Assembly: GCA_949358305.1 (NCBI GenBank)
Contig: OX442316.1
Location: 10,356,001-10,416,000, forward strand
Length of the DNA stretch: 60,000 bases
Direction of reading: 5' to 3'
Source of the DNA: Strigamia acuminata
Lineage: Eukaryota; Arthropoda; Chilopoda; Geophilomorpha; Linotaeniidae
Below are positions 46,671 to 57,473 of the stretch, in pieces. Under the pieces are notes generated by a model. That model was given only the letters and a program-made list of their open reading frames with translations, ran no database searches and was not told the DNA's origin. The translations under genes were made by a program, and so were the position numbers. Within the stretch, counting starts at the first letter, position 1; each line of letters starts with the position of its first letter.

Positions 46671-48053
46671 TCATATCATATCATTATTGTGTCTAACTTT
46701 CACATCCAGATTGACACTTCTAATGTAAGTGTTAATTTCATTGTAAGCTGATATGTCAATGTTCATACACTTATACAACACCAACTCTTTCAATGGATTT
46801 CGCATTTTTAAAATTTTCTTAACAATACTTTGGTTAATTGAGGGACAATTAATAAACCATAAAGAATTTAGATTTTGAAATGTATTCAATTCATCTAGTT
46901 CCGAAATTAATTTGTCACTTAATGTTTGACACTTAATAATACCTAAACGGACTAAATTTGGACTTTGTACAATTAACATTTTCAATTGAGATTCAGTAAA
47001 GACATGAATAGTATCATTTATGCATAAATCCTGCAGGTTTTTGAATGAAATATGTTTAGCTAAATCGTGCACATCTTCAGTATCCAAAATACTACAACCC
47101 CGTAAAGCTAATTCTTGTAACAATGGACAATAATAATGAATAAGTCTAATATTAACTAATCTAAAATCTGAGAGATGAAGTATGGTCACTCGTTGTGTCT
47201 GTGCCAAGACAATATTCAAATCCAGACTAGTTGATGCTAACGATGCATTAAACTTTAAATCCAAATAGCAAAGATTTGGAAAAATAGTGGTTATAATGAT
47301 GGCATCTTCTGTATTGGTTAAATCAAGATATGGTTCATCGATGGAATAAATATGCAATGTTTTCTCCGATTTGAATTGTTGTTTTAGCAAATCAAATAAA
47401 AGTTCCCAGCATTCATGACGAAACCTTCTTAAAAGAGGAAGTTGTTTTAAAATGTATAAACAGCCCTCGGTTGTGATGTATGTGCAATCTAATTCCAAAT
47501 GCTCCAGTTTTTTGCAATCGCTTAATGAGCGCAGCCCATCATCAGTAACATTTTCGCACGCGTCTAAGTCTAGGTGTCGTAATTGTAGACAATATTTACC
47601 AACTGCAGCAACAACTTCATTCGAGCATTCTTTTCTCTTAGAAAAGTCGAACCATTCGAGTTTTGGCAATTGCTGCAGCAGTTTGACCATGTATTTAGGA
47701 GGAATTTTATCACCGGAATCGGATCTCAGATCTAAGCGTGTAAGGTTCCCACAAACAAGTCTTATTTTATCTAATAGAAAAGGATAAACGCGGAGGTGAA
47801 ACATGTCGAAGCCATGAAACGTCTTAGTGCTAGGATGAATGAAAACGTCGCAATGCACGCGTACTGATGTACGTTTATTACGGCGAAATTTCTCACTCAG
47901 ACATTCATAAACGTTTGAAATAAATATCGGAGGTTGATCCATCAGTTGTGTTTGAAGACTATCGAAATTAGTACAAACCACTTGCAAACACAATTGCTCC
48001 AGACTCGATGCTGATTTTCTCAAAGGCATCTTCGCGAACTGTACGTGTATCAC
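46671..48053 (-). CDS. Intronless leucine-rich-repeat protein with BC-box-like N-terminus
   Basis: Single open frame of 460 residues from ATG 48051-48053, or 452 from the ATG at 48027-48029. It is the only sizeable intronless gene here. LRR units run along most of it, for example LRHLDLDACENVTDDGLRSL, LEHLELDCTYITTEG, LCYLDLKFNASLA and LQDLCINDTI. Near the start, SLEQLCLQVV fits the BC-box pattern (S/T-L-x3-C-x3-aliphatic) used to bind elongin B/C. The whole resembles substrate receptors of the Zyg11/ZER1 or F-box-LRR kind. A ubiquitin-ligase role is inference. It lies among duplicated fragments and repeats, as expected for a retrocopy or a fast-evolving family member. Confidence 0.8.
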   Translation of the reverse strand: MIHVQFAKMPLRKSASSLEQLCLQVVCTNFDSLQTQLMDQPPIFISNVYECLSEKFRRNKRTSVRVHCDVFIHPSTKTFHGFDMFHLRVYPFLLDKIRLVCGNLTRLDLRSDSGDKIPPKYMVKLLQQLPKLEWFDFSKRKECSNEVVAAVGKYCLQLRHLDLDACENVTDDGLRSLSDCKKLEHLELDCTYITTEGCLYILKQLPLLRRFRHECWELLFDLLKQQFKSEKTLHIYSIDEPYLDLTNTEDAIIITTIFPNLCYLDLKFNASLASTSLDLNIVLAQTQRVTILHLSDFRLVNIRLIHYYCPLLQELALRGCSILDTEDVHDLAKHISFKNLQDLCINDTIHVFTESQLKMLIVQSPNLVRLGIIKCQTLSDKLISELDELNTFQNLNSLWFINCPSINQSIVKKILKMRNPLKELVLYKCMNIDISAYNEINTYIRSVNLDVKVRHNNDMI

Positions 48054-48340
48054 TAGGAGAGCGAATAATGAGATGAATTAAAATCAAAATGAGATGGGGA
48101 GTTTATATACATAAGAACGACGAGGACTATGTGCACAGAACGTAACCGAATCGAAACTGTAACGAGAACGCGCACTGGACGTTCACGCAATGAGAAGAGA
48201 AATACGTGAAATTTCTCAAATTATGAAACAAGGATTTACGTTTACGACCAAAGATCGCTTTGGTATACGAAGAAAATTACTCCACTGAGATTTAAGATAA
48301 TCTTTTTTGTTTTTATTATTTTTGTTTTTGTTTCGTATTT
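48054..48340. other. Upstream region of the LRR gene
   Basis: Likely promoter of the LRR gene. No recognised element. Confidence 0.4.
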
Positions 48341-48488
48341 CCTTTTTCTGGTGTAGCGTTTAAGCATTTAAAAAAACAAAATTGTCGTATTCTTGGTTCG
48401 AAGTGCGTGAAAGATGCCATTGAGAAGGGTGGCGTACAAAATGTACCGTATCCAATATACAATTCCGTAATGGCTAGTTTACACGTGG
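48341..48488 (+). pseudogene. TOPBP1 exon-1 3' fragment joined to TOPBP1 3'-flanking sequence
   Basis: 148 bp matching TOPBP1 exon 1 from about 40287 to 40434, ending at CACGTG. It passes directly into sequence that in the original lies after the TOPBP1 stop (from about 44888). So a copy of the TOPBP1-to-SLC17 interval has lost everything from exon 1's end to the 3' flank. About 90-95 percent identical; not a functional gene. Confidence 0.9.
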
Positions 48489-48566
48489 GTAATAATCAAA
48501 TAGAAAAATTTAATCACATCAGTATTTTTGTTTATAAATAATAAATTAGAGAAATAAATAGTTTTC

Positions 48567-50428
48567 TTATTTATTTGCCCATGTTTGTTTCCTTGCACTT
48601 CCAAATGCAATAAACACCGCTGTGCTTATGAAAAGGGTGCTTGCTGCTATGTGGAACATTGTCTCATGAAAATACTGCAAAAATTTAATTTTTGCAATTT
48701 TTGGGATATTGAGTTTTATTTTTTTAAATTTCTTACTTGGAGGATTATGTACGCCGTTACAATTTGTCCTGCTATTTTTGCCGAATTGCACATTGCAAAT
48801 AAAGATCCGGCGTAAGATGGAGCCAAATCAATGAAGTTTATCTCCGTCCCCATTTTATTAATTCCGGCAGTTACGATCATTAAATTTAGTAATCCAAAAG
48901 ACATCCAAGAATGGCAATCAGAAGTTGCAAGAATTATAAAACAGCACGTATTTACTCCTTGAGCTGCGAAATGTAATCCGAAATGTTTGATGGAAATTTA
49001 AATTTTTCGGTTTTGTTTTTCTTACAAATCAAAACTGCGAGCATTCTCAGTTTAGTAATACTCATTAGCTTTTTTGCTATTGTCCAATCGGCTATTAAAC
49101 TACAAATTATGGCCACTATTAATTGAATAACAAACGGTAATGCCAGTATGAAGGCAATCTAAAAATGTCAACACAATAAAATATTTTTATAAGGTTTAAA
49201 ACTTTAAATTTCAATTACATCTTGACTGGAAATGTCCAAAATTCGACTGATTAAAGATGGCAAAGCAATTTGAAGTATGAAATGACTGATTGATGACAAA
49301 AATATCGCAGTTGAAAGTGCCAAAAGTGGCAATATATTGAAGCCTGCTTTCGCTATATGAACCCATGGAATGGACTGAGATAAAAGCAAAAAAGTACATT
49401 ATATTTTTTGTACTTTTTAAAAGATAAAAAAAAAAAAATTAAAAACACTTGATTTTTTTCGTTGTTTTCGCTTATATTCTGCTCAACTAGAATCTGCTTT
49501 TCTTCTTTCGATACCCATTTATTTTTCAAAACATCCTTGACCGTTGTCATGCATAAAATGGACCATCCAATGGCTGACATACCAAAGACGTAGAAAACAA
49601 GATGCGCTGATTTATCATTGCTACTCGTTGAAAAATATGTCGTTATAGGAGGTATAAATATAAAAGTTAACGTGTCGCTTAATGTTAACAGTGTAATCGA
49701 GTAATGTTTCTCATGTTTTGGTATCCAATTAATCGCGATGTTAATCTCAGCTGGAATAACTAACGACTATTTAAGAAAAAAAATTAAATTAATATTTGTA
49801 TTTTATTTTCTTAATACACATTTCATTTCACTTACCAAAATGAGACCAATAACGAATCTCAATACCAAAAAATCGTAATAACCCTGTACGAATGATTGGG
49901 GGACCAGTAAAGTCAACATACCACTTATGCAGACAGAATATTCCAAAATGTATTTTCCGCCAAACCGTTGTGTTATCCAAATAGAAGGAAAACACATTAA
50001 TAATTGTGCCCACAAATGAATGGTGGTGAAAAGATTCTCTTTTTTACCCCATTCAAAATCCAGCGACTAATTAAAATGATCGTAAAATGCAATTTAAATG
50101 TAAAAATTAAAATTCTGCCTTTACATACTTGATATTGATTACTGTTGTTACATGCAGTGAAGTCAACTTTTCTCAGTGGAACTACGGACGGGTGAATGCA
50201 GATTATCATCGCTGAAGACAGTAATCCGCCGAGACAAACGATGGAAATAACCAAATAACGAAGTGTAAAACATCCTAAAAATAAATAAGTTTTAAAAAAT
50301 CTAAAAAATAATTTAGAAATTTTTAAATTTTTAACAAAAATTGATTTAAATTTCAAACCAGTGTCAAACTCTGGTTGCAATTCGCTTGTATCTCCATTTA
50401 GAGATGCGACACTCTTTACAGAACTCAT
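48567..50428 (-). CDS. SLC17-like major facilitator transporter, divergent member, intact
   Basis: Eight exons: 50359-50428, 50129-50274, 49836-50066, 49449-49766, 49219-49374, 49026-49158, 48737-48963 and 48567-48674. They close in frame at 462 residues. Helix 1 is YLVISIVCLGGLLSSAMIIC, followed by an extracellular loop ending ACNNSNQYQ, then SLDFEWGKKENLFTTIHLWA in the place of the usual FDW/G-S-F-F-W-G segment. Further helices follow (VLRFVIGLILSLVIPAEINI, LVFYVFGMSAIGWSILCM), with a C-terminal YFHETMFHIAASTLFISTAVFIAFGSARKQTWANK. It keeps the family fold and the EWG.KE start of helix 2, but is far from the pair at 32.8-39.3 kb. The substrate is unknown. A broken copy of its last two exons is at 44880-45395. 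Confidence 0.88.
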
Positions 50429-50975
50429 GTTTTGTTTTATGTTGCTAATTAAAGATAGAGGTTAATGTAGAAGTCTAACAGGTGGTCGACAGACGATACC
50501 GTGGTAATTTAAAATATTTTTAAAACTTCATGTAATCAAAAATTATTTCTTTAGAAATCCAAGAGTTTAATGCTACAGCGTAAGTTTTTATTTTCAAGTT
50601 TTTTTTTATTTTATTTTATTCAAATAAAGCGCCTATTTATATTAATTGATTTGTTTACATTTGTGTGTACAAACTTTTTGTCGCTACCGGTAGTCGCTAG
50701 TTCATCAATTGCTCGCTAAATAATATCAATAGTTTTTTCCCGGTTTTTTTCCTTAGTTGGTTTATAGTTTTATTAGCTTCGCTTCAATTGATGAAATTTT
50801 TGCTATGTTCTGCATCTGCAACATCGTCTGCTCTCCATAATGTCCCACAATGCCCCGGTAATGCGCATGCGCATTCGTCTCTGATGGCTGCTGTAGCGGT
50901 GCACGCTTCCTGACCATCAAGGTCCAACTCAAAATTGAATACTTAAGATTTAATAAATACCTTAAGGATTTTTCA
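50429..50975. promoter_or_regulatory. Divergent promoter region of SLC17-like (-) and NDUFAF8 (+)
   Basis: 547 bp, AT-rich except the last 120 bp, which carry an exact NRF1-type palindrome at 50862-50873 followed by ATGGC-rich sequence typical of housekeeping starts. Confidence 0.6.
50862..50873. promoter_or_regulatory. NRF1/Erect wing-type palindrome TGCGCATGCGCA
   Basis: Second exact copy in the window, 103 bp upstream of the NDUFAF8 ATG. A nuclear respiratory factor site fits a complex I assembly gene. Binding not tested. Confidence 0.7.
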
Positions 50976-51318
50976 ATGGTTCCTGATGCTGCGAAGAAAT
51001 CTGTAGCAAATGCTCAGAAAAAAATTAGATCCTTTTCAAGAATACTTGCAGAATGTGAAAGTGAGGTAAAAGTGGATAAAAGTGGATAAAATGGATAAAA
51101 TTGCAGCAATTAATTTTTTTTTAATTATAATAATTGTAGGCTGCTGCTTACGGCGTGTGTGTTGCAAGTAAAGAACAAATTACACAAAATCAATGTAGCA
51201 AAGAATTTGATGCTTTAAAACGGTGCTTTGTAGCTGCAGTAAGTATTCACGATACAAATAAACTTCTAACACAAAATAAATATCAATTTCTTTATAGTCA
51301 AAGAAGCATTCCAAATGA
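50976..51318 (+). CDS. NDUFAF8: NADH:ubiquinone oxidoreductase complex assembly factor 8 (twin CX9C)
   Basis: Three exons (50976-51065, 51140-51238, 51298-51318) code 69 residues; human is 74. Twin CX9C motifs are exact: CESEAAAYGVC and CSKEFDALKRC. They sit in the family frame AAAYGxCV...C.EFxALRxCFxAA. The last exon supplies only SKKHSK and stop; reading through the 51239 donor would give a longer, unlikely tail. Twin CX9C proteins are imported through Mia40 into the mitochondrial intermembrane space. NDUFAF8 stabilises NDUFAF5 for complex I assembly. Confidence 0.9.
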
Positions 51319-51650
51319 ACAACATGGACATACTATTCATTGAAATTTTACAATGATGTTTCTTTTTATTCAAAAGTGTACATAAATTTGAGCTTGAAAA
51401 TAAATATATTATTATTATTATTTCAAACATCAGTTGTATAAAATTCCTTAACCTAAGCGTTTGACAGTATACACATCTCCAATGGCGTTAATCACTGTAC
51501 GGACTAGATCGTTGTTAAAACGTAGCATAGTGCATAATAAAATAATTAAAAACTTCAGATATTTTGACAGTGTTCTTTCTGGAATCAAAATTCATAACAA
51601 AAATTAAAAAAGTAATAATAATAAAAAAATATTAAGTGATTCGTTGCCAT
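51319..51650. other. Convergent 3' ends of NDUFAF8 and TMEM18
   Basis: 332 bp of 3'-UTR sequence; an AATAAA at 51399-51404 probably serves NDUFAF8. Nothing else seen. Confidence 0.6.
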
Positions 51651-52390
51651 TTAATCGCTCTTGGATTTCTTCTGCTGTGATAAACTGGATGCTCTTTCAG
51701 CTCTGATTCGTTCCTTTAGTTGTGCTCTCTTTAATTTGACCATGAGCTGGCCAGACATGTACAGCCAGTTACACTGTTAAAACCAAAAAGATATTTGATA
51801 AAAATAACAAATTTCAACATCACATTCCACTATTTACCACCATAATTATGCAATTAATAAGAAGTGGAATCGAAAATACCATAGACATAAACATCCCTTT
51901 ACTATCAAAATACTGTTGACGTGAAAAATGTCTAGAAAAAATAGATAATATTCATTAGTTATACCTTATATCCATTAAAATTCAATTTTAAATATTTACT
52001 GCCAATTTCGAGCAGCCAGTTCATTTATTCCTTCAGAGAAGTAAACTAAAAGTACTAAAAAATCAACTTATTACATCATTTTTCTTTACCAAATGAAGTG
52101 TAATTATTATTATATTATATCTTACATAAAGCAAAGAAAAGAACAGCTTGAAAGTTTCCATGATTCCGGGTAAGAACCGTTATCAAAATGATGACAGAAT
52201 GACCCACTAAAAGTGCTATCAGCCAGGGATCGGTCCAATCAATCTAAACAAATGATAAAATTAGCATTATGATTTTTTTAACACAAATTATGGACACAAT
52301 AAACAAAGTGGGTTACGATGTGTCATGTCATACCGACTTCAAATAGGCCCAAACACCGTGTAATTCGTTGATGGCAATAAAATCGTCCAT
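51651..52390 (-). CDS. TMEM18: Transmembrane protein 18 (TMEM18)
   Basis: Five exons: 52334-52390, 52126-52243, 52000-52054, 51838-51931 and 51651-51773, giving 148 residues (human about 140). TMEM18 is a small inner nuclear-membrane protein reported to bind DNA with its basic tail. Family blocks are [53 protein letters not shown] and a Lys/Arg-rich C-terminus ([20 protein letters not shown]) likely forming the coiled coil. It has three to four predicted membrane helices. Start ATG 52388-52390 gives the conserved short N-terminus. Head-to-head with the small membrane gene at 52721. Confidence 0.93.
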
Positions 52391-52720
52391 ACTAAGATAC
52401 TAATTGTGTAGGGGAAAATGTGTGGCATTCATCATCCTACGTGTGTTTTATAACAAAAATAATGAAAGAGATCTTAGATAAAGCGTGTTCACTGCTCATG
52501 ACAGGAGTAAAAGCGCTGTTAAAATTCCATAATTTTTTTCACGAGTCATTTTGTTTCGATTCTAGGCCGTAATCGAGTTTGGTGGTGCTAAAGTAGCAAA
52601 TACTTTCCCATGGAAAAACCACTGGTTGCTGTATTTTTTTTCAAAAAACTGAATGGATACTAAAAGCTTGGATAAAATTATCATTTACCAATCATGTGGT
52701 GCAGTTCAAGCCATCCCGCT
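52391..52720. promoter_or_regulatory. Divergent promoter of TMEM18 (-) and small membrane protein gene (+)
   Basis: 330 bp separates the two starts. No specific site recognised. An alternative in-frame ATG for the plus-strand gene lies at 52694. Confidence 0.45.
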
Positions 52721-53108
52721 ATGAATTTTAAAGTTAGAAAAGTTATTAGTGGTTTGATTTTCATTGGTAACAACTTTTTTTTGTTTTTGTTTACATTTTA
52801 AATCAAGGTTATTTACTTGTGTGTTTTTTTTCTCTTTCTTTTTGACAGTTTTTCTGCTTGATTTAACGCTTGATTCGAATGCGTGCAAAGCGCAAAACTG
52901 GAGAGGTCCTCATGGTCGAAATATGTTACTAAGTAGAAGTACTCGCAATAATGGTAACAAGATTGATACTTGGTGAAAAATTAAAATTAAAATTTGTTTT
53001 AAATCGTTTAAAGGTGTTTCCCCGTGGATCATCGTCACTATTGTGTGCATTGCAGTGTTTCTATTAGGTTTAGTCGTTTATTTAGCAGTGTATTTCTGTG
53101 TCAGTTAG
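52721..53108 (+). CDS. Unrecognised 81-residue single-pass membrane protein
   Basis: Three exons (52721-52766, 52849-52953, 53014-53108), each with GT-AG ends and consistent phase, encode 81 residues. An N-terminal signal-like segment (VISGLIFIVFLLDLTL) precedes a short ectodomain (NACKAQNWRGPHGRNMLLSR). Then comes a membrane helix (WIIVTIVCIAVFLLGLVVYL) ending close to the C-terminus. A further in-frame ATG is at 52694, adding nine residues. I do not recognise the family. The splice phase agreement and clean topology argue that it is real. Confidence 0.6.
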
Positions 53109-53450
53109 TTTAGTAGGTCGTATACATTTTTGTAATTTATTTTACATTATATATAACCGTAATATTTTTTTATTCATGTTTGATGTATATAAATTGATGG
53201 ATATTATTATTATGTGACTATTAGGCAGATTTGAATTACTCATGAAAATTCTTGCCATTTTTATTTTAGATTATTTTTAATTATGTATATTTTTTGAATG
53301 ATATTGTGTACACATTTTTTTTATATGCAATTTACAGAAAAAATTTATTGTTTATGCAAATAATTAATTCCATTCACTCGTCACATTGTAATAAAAATCA
53401 AACTTTTAATTCAAACTATTAGACAACACACTTTTTTGTACAACTTTGAA
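53109..53450. other. Convergent 3' region
   Basis: AT-rich 3'-UTR-like sequence between the small membrane gene and TIMMDC1; no gene seen. Confidence 0.55.
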
Positions 53451-54629
53451 TTACAAGTTTTTTTGGTCTTCATAATTTTCACTTTTTAAGCGTCTATCGT
53501 GACTTAAAGTTAGCGGATCTAAAGCACCACTAGATCCGTCCAACCGGACTCCTTCATGCCGCAATTGCAGTTCACTAAGAAAAAGAAAATTATAACATTT
53601 TGTCACGAGATTTAGAATTTAGATGCAAGTTAAATTCACCTTCGATATTTATCTTTCATTTTATTTCTCTTCTCACGAATATCCCCTAAAGTTGTTCCTG
53701 AAATCCACATCATTGAAATGGTAAAAACCCCTGGAATAATACTGTAAAACAAGTTTTAATTCGATTAATAAATATTAAACAACCTAATGAAAATACACAA
53801 CAACCAACGTACCCAGAAACAGCTCCTATTACACCGCCAGAAATCATCCCTTTTAATCCCAAATTAAACTTGAAAGCAGCGCCCGTAAGACCTACAAATA
53901 ATCAAATTCTATAAACAAAAATTTACATTCATAAATCTCTTCTTTTTGTAATGCACCTCCAGCTGCGATGAATTCCCAAATACTGGCCTTGTTTCTGTAG
54001 GTTGAAATACTCAGCATAGACGTTCTGTGTAGATTAAAACAAAAATAAATGCTTGAAAATTGAAATCATAAACAAGACTATCGTAATACACGTACAAGTA
54101 ACACGAGGTAAACAGAGAAATTCGCCAGCCAAAAGAAAAAGCTTTTTTCATTGTCCCTAACATAACGTGATCGTTTAAACGTCTCTACAAACGAAAATTT
54201 CAAAATTAACTCAATTATTTATTTCCCCCATAATTTTATTATTGATACCCGGCCATCCTGCTGACCATAAAATAGTGTCACTTCATTTTTCTTAATGAAT
54301 TCGTAATGTGCTTGTTTTCCACCGAAATAACCGCCTACGATCACTCCCGTGAGTCCGCTGATGAATGCTCCTTGAGTGATGAACATCATTTCTGGACTTT
54401 TTAAGCCGAATTCGCTAAAGGAGAAACAAAAAAATATTTTAAAAAAATATAAAATATAATTCATTCGAGACTTTAATTACTCTTTTCGATACATCGCTTT
54501 AACACGATCCCATCCTGATTCAACAGCAACAACATTTTGAGGAACTAAAGCAGTTTGAACGTTTGTTCGTTTGAGTGGTTCCAGTTTCTCTAGCGGTAGT
54601 TTTGTTGGGGTTGGGGATTTTATTTCCAT
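53451..54629 (-). CDS. TIMMDC1: TIMMDC1-like complex I assembly factor (Tim17/22/23-related)
   Basis: Seven exons: 54481-54629, 54249-54414, 54096-54184, 53957-54024, 53813-53891, 53640-53741 and 53451-53574. They close in frame at 258 residues. TIMMDC1 is a four-helix inner-membrane protein that helps build the membrane arm of complex I. Glycine-rich helix pairs typical of the Tim17/22/23 fold are seen: GAFISGLTGVIVGGYFGGKQ and GLKGMISGGVIGAVSGIIPG. Between them lie FSFGWRISLF and SISTYRNKASIWEFIAAG, matching the family's GWRW.WR...NVYRNK stretch. The charged C-terminus is poorly conserved. Family call moderately strong. Confidence 0.82.
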
Positions 54630-55206
54630 GTTTTCGACGTCTCTTCCAGCAAGCAAATTTTGTAATTTAAAAAATTGTCGGTCGTAGAATTTAATTAATT
54701 TGTTTTTATATCATGTTATTTTCTTCCAATTACGGTGTCCACCCTTTTCAAAGGCTTCATATTCATGAAATTAAAGAAAAATCGCTCGGAAAATCGTCGT
54801 GTAAAGCATACAACTATAATAAATAAAAAGTTGGTGCGAGACTGGTTATGACGTCATTTCACGTTGCTTGGAGATGGAATTCATCATTGATAATGTCGTC
54901 ATCACAAAATAAATAAAATAGGCCCATCTTATATTCAGTCTTATTCTCTTCTTTTATTATTTAATTATGTCCAATTTAAATTTAGAACACAGAAAACAAA
55001 TCAAAATAACACTCGCGCAAAAAAACATACATTTCCTGAAAATAAGTACCGGTACATGGTAAATTGTTTGGTAAACCAACGGAAGACAGATATTTCCAAA
55101 TTCAATTACACAAATTTTTTATGATTCAACAAATGAAACAAATTAATTTAAAAATTAACATAAAAAAGGCTTAGGTATATAAATGTATGAAAAAAAATCA
55201 CTTAAT
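54630..55206. other. Spacer between TIMMDC1 promoter and PDIA6 3' end
   Basis: Both flanking genes are on the minus strand. The left part is the TIMMDC1 promoter/5' UTR and the right part the PDIA6 3' UTR. No gene seen. Confidence 0.5.
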
Positions 55207-57268
55207 TTATAATTCTTCTTTTTTCATTCCCTCATCTAAATCAACATCACTTAAATCTTCTTCCTCGATTTGCAATTCACCATCTTTCCCATCCCACGGT
55301 TCCACTTTCAGCACTTTAGGTAACTGAGCGCCTTTAAGCGGAACCGTCGATCCCCTCCCAACCGCCAATTCACGAAGAAACTCGTTGATTCCGTCGTAAC
55401 TAAATGAACCTCGAAGCAACGAATATTTCATTTTTCTAATATTAGCTGCAGCCAATGCAGGGTAACCAAATCCACCAATGCCTATGCCATCTTCAAGCTC
55501 AAACTGACTTCCAGCTTCCGTCCACAGCCAACTACGAACAAAATAATTCTAATTAATTAGTATGATTGTAATAAATACCAATTTACCTACCCCCACATAT
55601 TTTTCTTAAACTTATCTCCTAATTTCGTAAGTGTATTTATGTAATCATTACGACATTTGGATTGACAGTCCAAAATATGAGGTAAAACTGCAATAATACA
55701 TATCTGATGACCTTCGCACGATTTTTTTAATACTTCCTCATCTGTAATCTTTATTTTTTTTTAATAAAAAAAAAATAAAACCCTCTTAGAATTTATACTC
55801 ATATAATTACATCAATAAACATACTTGTTCCAGTTCAGGTGGTGGAATGTTCTGTGCTAATTTGTCTAATGCCCATTGAACAATATCAGATGCCGTTCTC
55901 CCACCGTCGTATTCTTCTGCCGAAGAACCCGTCTTCTTTCCAGATGCAAAATATTTTATTGTCGGATAACCTCGTACCTAATTTTAAAAAAAAAATTACC
56001 AAAAATCCTCCAAGTATGGGTACGAAGGAATTAATAAAAATATTATCTTACGCCATATCTGTTAGCCATAACAGTATGTGCCGTCGCATCCAAAGCACCC
56101 AATTTGACTTTTCCTTTCAACTGCGAAGCGGCCGATGCCCATTGAGGAGCGAGGTTCTTACAATGACCGCACCATGGAGCGTAAAATTCCACCAACCACA
56201 AATCATCACTTTGCAACACAGTTTCCTCAAAATTTCCATCTGTTAATTCTATTACGGCGTTACCTCCGTCTCCCTAACGTAAAAATAAATCAAGTTTGCT
56301 AATCAAGTTTGTTAATTTTCTCATTTCATACCTGTTCTCCACTACTGCTTCGCGTTTTACTACCTCCACCGGTGCCTTTCTTTCCAATTCTGGCATCTAC
56401 AACATTTCTTAGTTCTTTAAAAGCTGCATCGACGATTGCATCGGCACTCCGAGCTCCTATAGTTTTTTAAAAGGTGTTAATTGGTGTATATATTACAAGT
56501 AAAACAACTGAGGTGGATCCAAGGGGCCATAAAGGCCATGGTTGAGCCAAAGATTTATTTTTTTGGCCCCCCGAAAAGATTCATTTTTAGACCAAAAAAA
56601 ATAATTTTTTACTACAAACATTGAATTTTTCATCATAGACATCCAATATTTGGCCAAAAACATTGATTTTTTGAGAGGTTTTGCGTGTAAACAATTGAAT
56701 CAAAATGGCCACCCCGTTGTGTGTTTTCTGGATCCACCCCTGGAAATTAATCAGTTATACCATGAAAATCAAACGGATTTTTTTTGTTTAAGCCAAAAAT
56801 TTTGATGGATGGAAACCCTTTGACATTATATTGACTAGCGAGACTTTTATGATCGTCAGCATTTATTGCTCCAACGTTGACAATACCCTGTACATGATAA
56901 AAACCAAAATAAATATTTTATGACACGTTTGTATTGTATATTTACTTTTAACGCCGTGGCAGCTTTCTCGTATTCGGGCACCAGGTTCTGGCAATGACCG
57001 CACCAAGGTGCGAAAAACTCTACAATCCACACGCCATCGTAGTCTAATACTTTGCTGTTAAAATTCGCTGGGGTTAAGAGCTCGACATTAGAATTCCGAT
57101 CGTACAGTGCGTGTGAAGAAAATATCGCGGTTAAAAATAATATTCCTGAAAAGAATCAATCGGCGGCATTAATCAGCGAGTGGTTTGACGATCAAAAATC
57201 GAACACAAAAACCGAAAAGCTAAAGATTTAAACCGTTTGTTATTGAACTTACCGATGTAAAGAAACAT
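55207..57268 (-). CDS. PDIA6: Protein disulfide-isomerase A6 (P5 / CaBP1), ER luminal
   Basis: Eight exons: 57253-57268, 56946-57145, 56761-56887, 56332-56456, 56052-56273, 55825-55977, 55591-55748 and 55207-55531, giving 441 residues (human 440). The signal peptide [17 protein letters not shown] is followed by two thioredoxin domains, each with the redox site APWCGHC (near 57010 and 56170). A C-terminal b domain includes [20 protein letters not shown], and a final acidic stretch ends in KEEL, an ER-retrieval signal. It makes and rearranges disulfides in secretory proteins. The start codon exon codes just five and a third residues. Divergent from INTS9. Confidence 0.97.
56512..56738. mobile_element. 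Small MITE-like relic in PDIA6 intron
   Basis: Ends with inverted GGTGGATCCA (56512-56521) and TGGATCCACC (56729-56738), and contains GGGGCCATAAAGGCCATGG. The 227-bp interior is AT-rich with no coding frame. Matches a recurring short element type by eye only. Confidence 0.5.
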
Positions 57269-57473
57269 ATTCAGTTATCAATTTACGTGTAAATGTGCAA
57301 ACTCGTGGCTCAACTCGTCTGCTTTCTCTTATTTAGGCACCTCAGAGTTCGTTTAAAATCGTGTTCAATAACTATTGGTCAAGTAGGACAAAGTAACTCC
57401 CTCTTATATTCATTTTTGGCAACTTCCGTTTTCCGGTCGCGCTTCCCTCGCGTTTGTTGCTTTAAATTTTAAA
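57269..57473. promoter_or_regulatory. Compact bidirectional promoter of PDIA6 (-) and INTS9 (+)
   Basis: 205 bp between the two ATGs. No TATA box seen; a GC-richer segment TTCCGGTCGCGCTTCCC lies at about 57431-57450. Confidence 0.6.
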
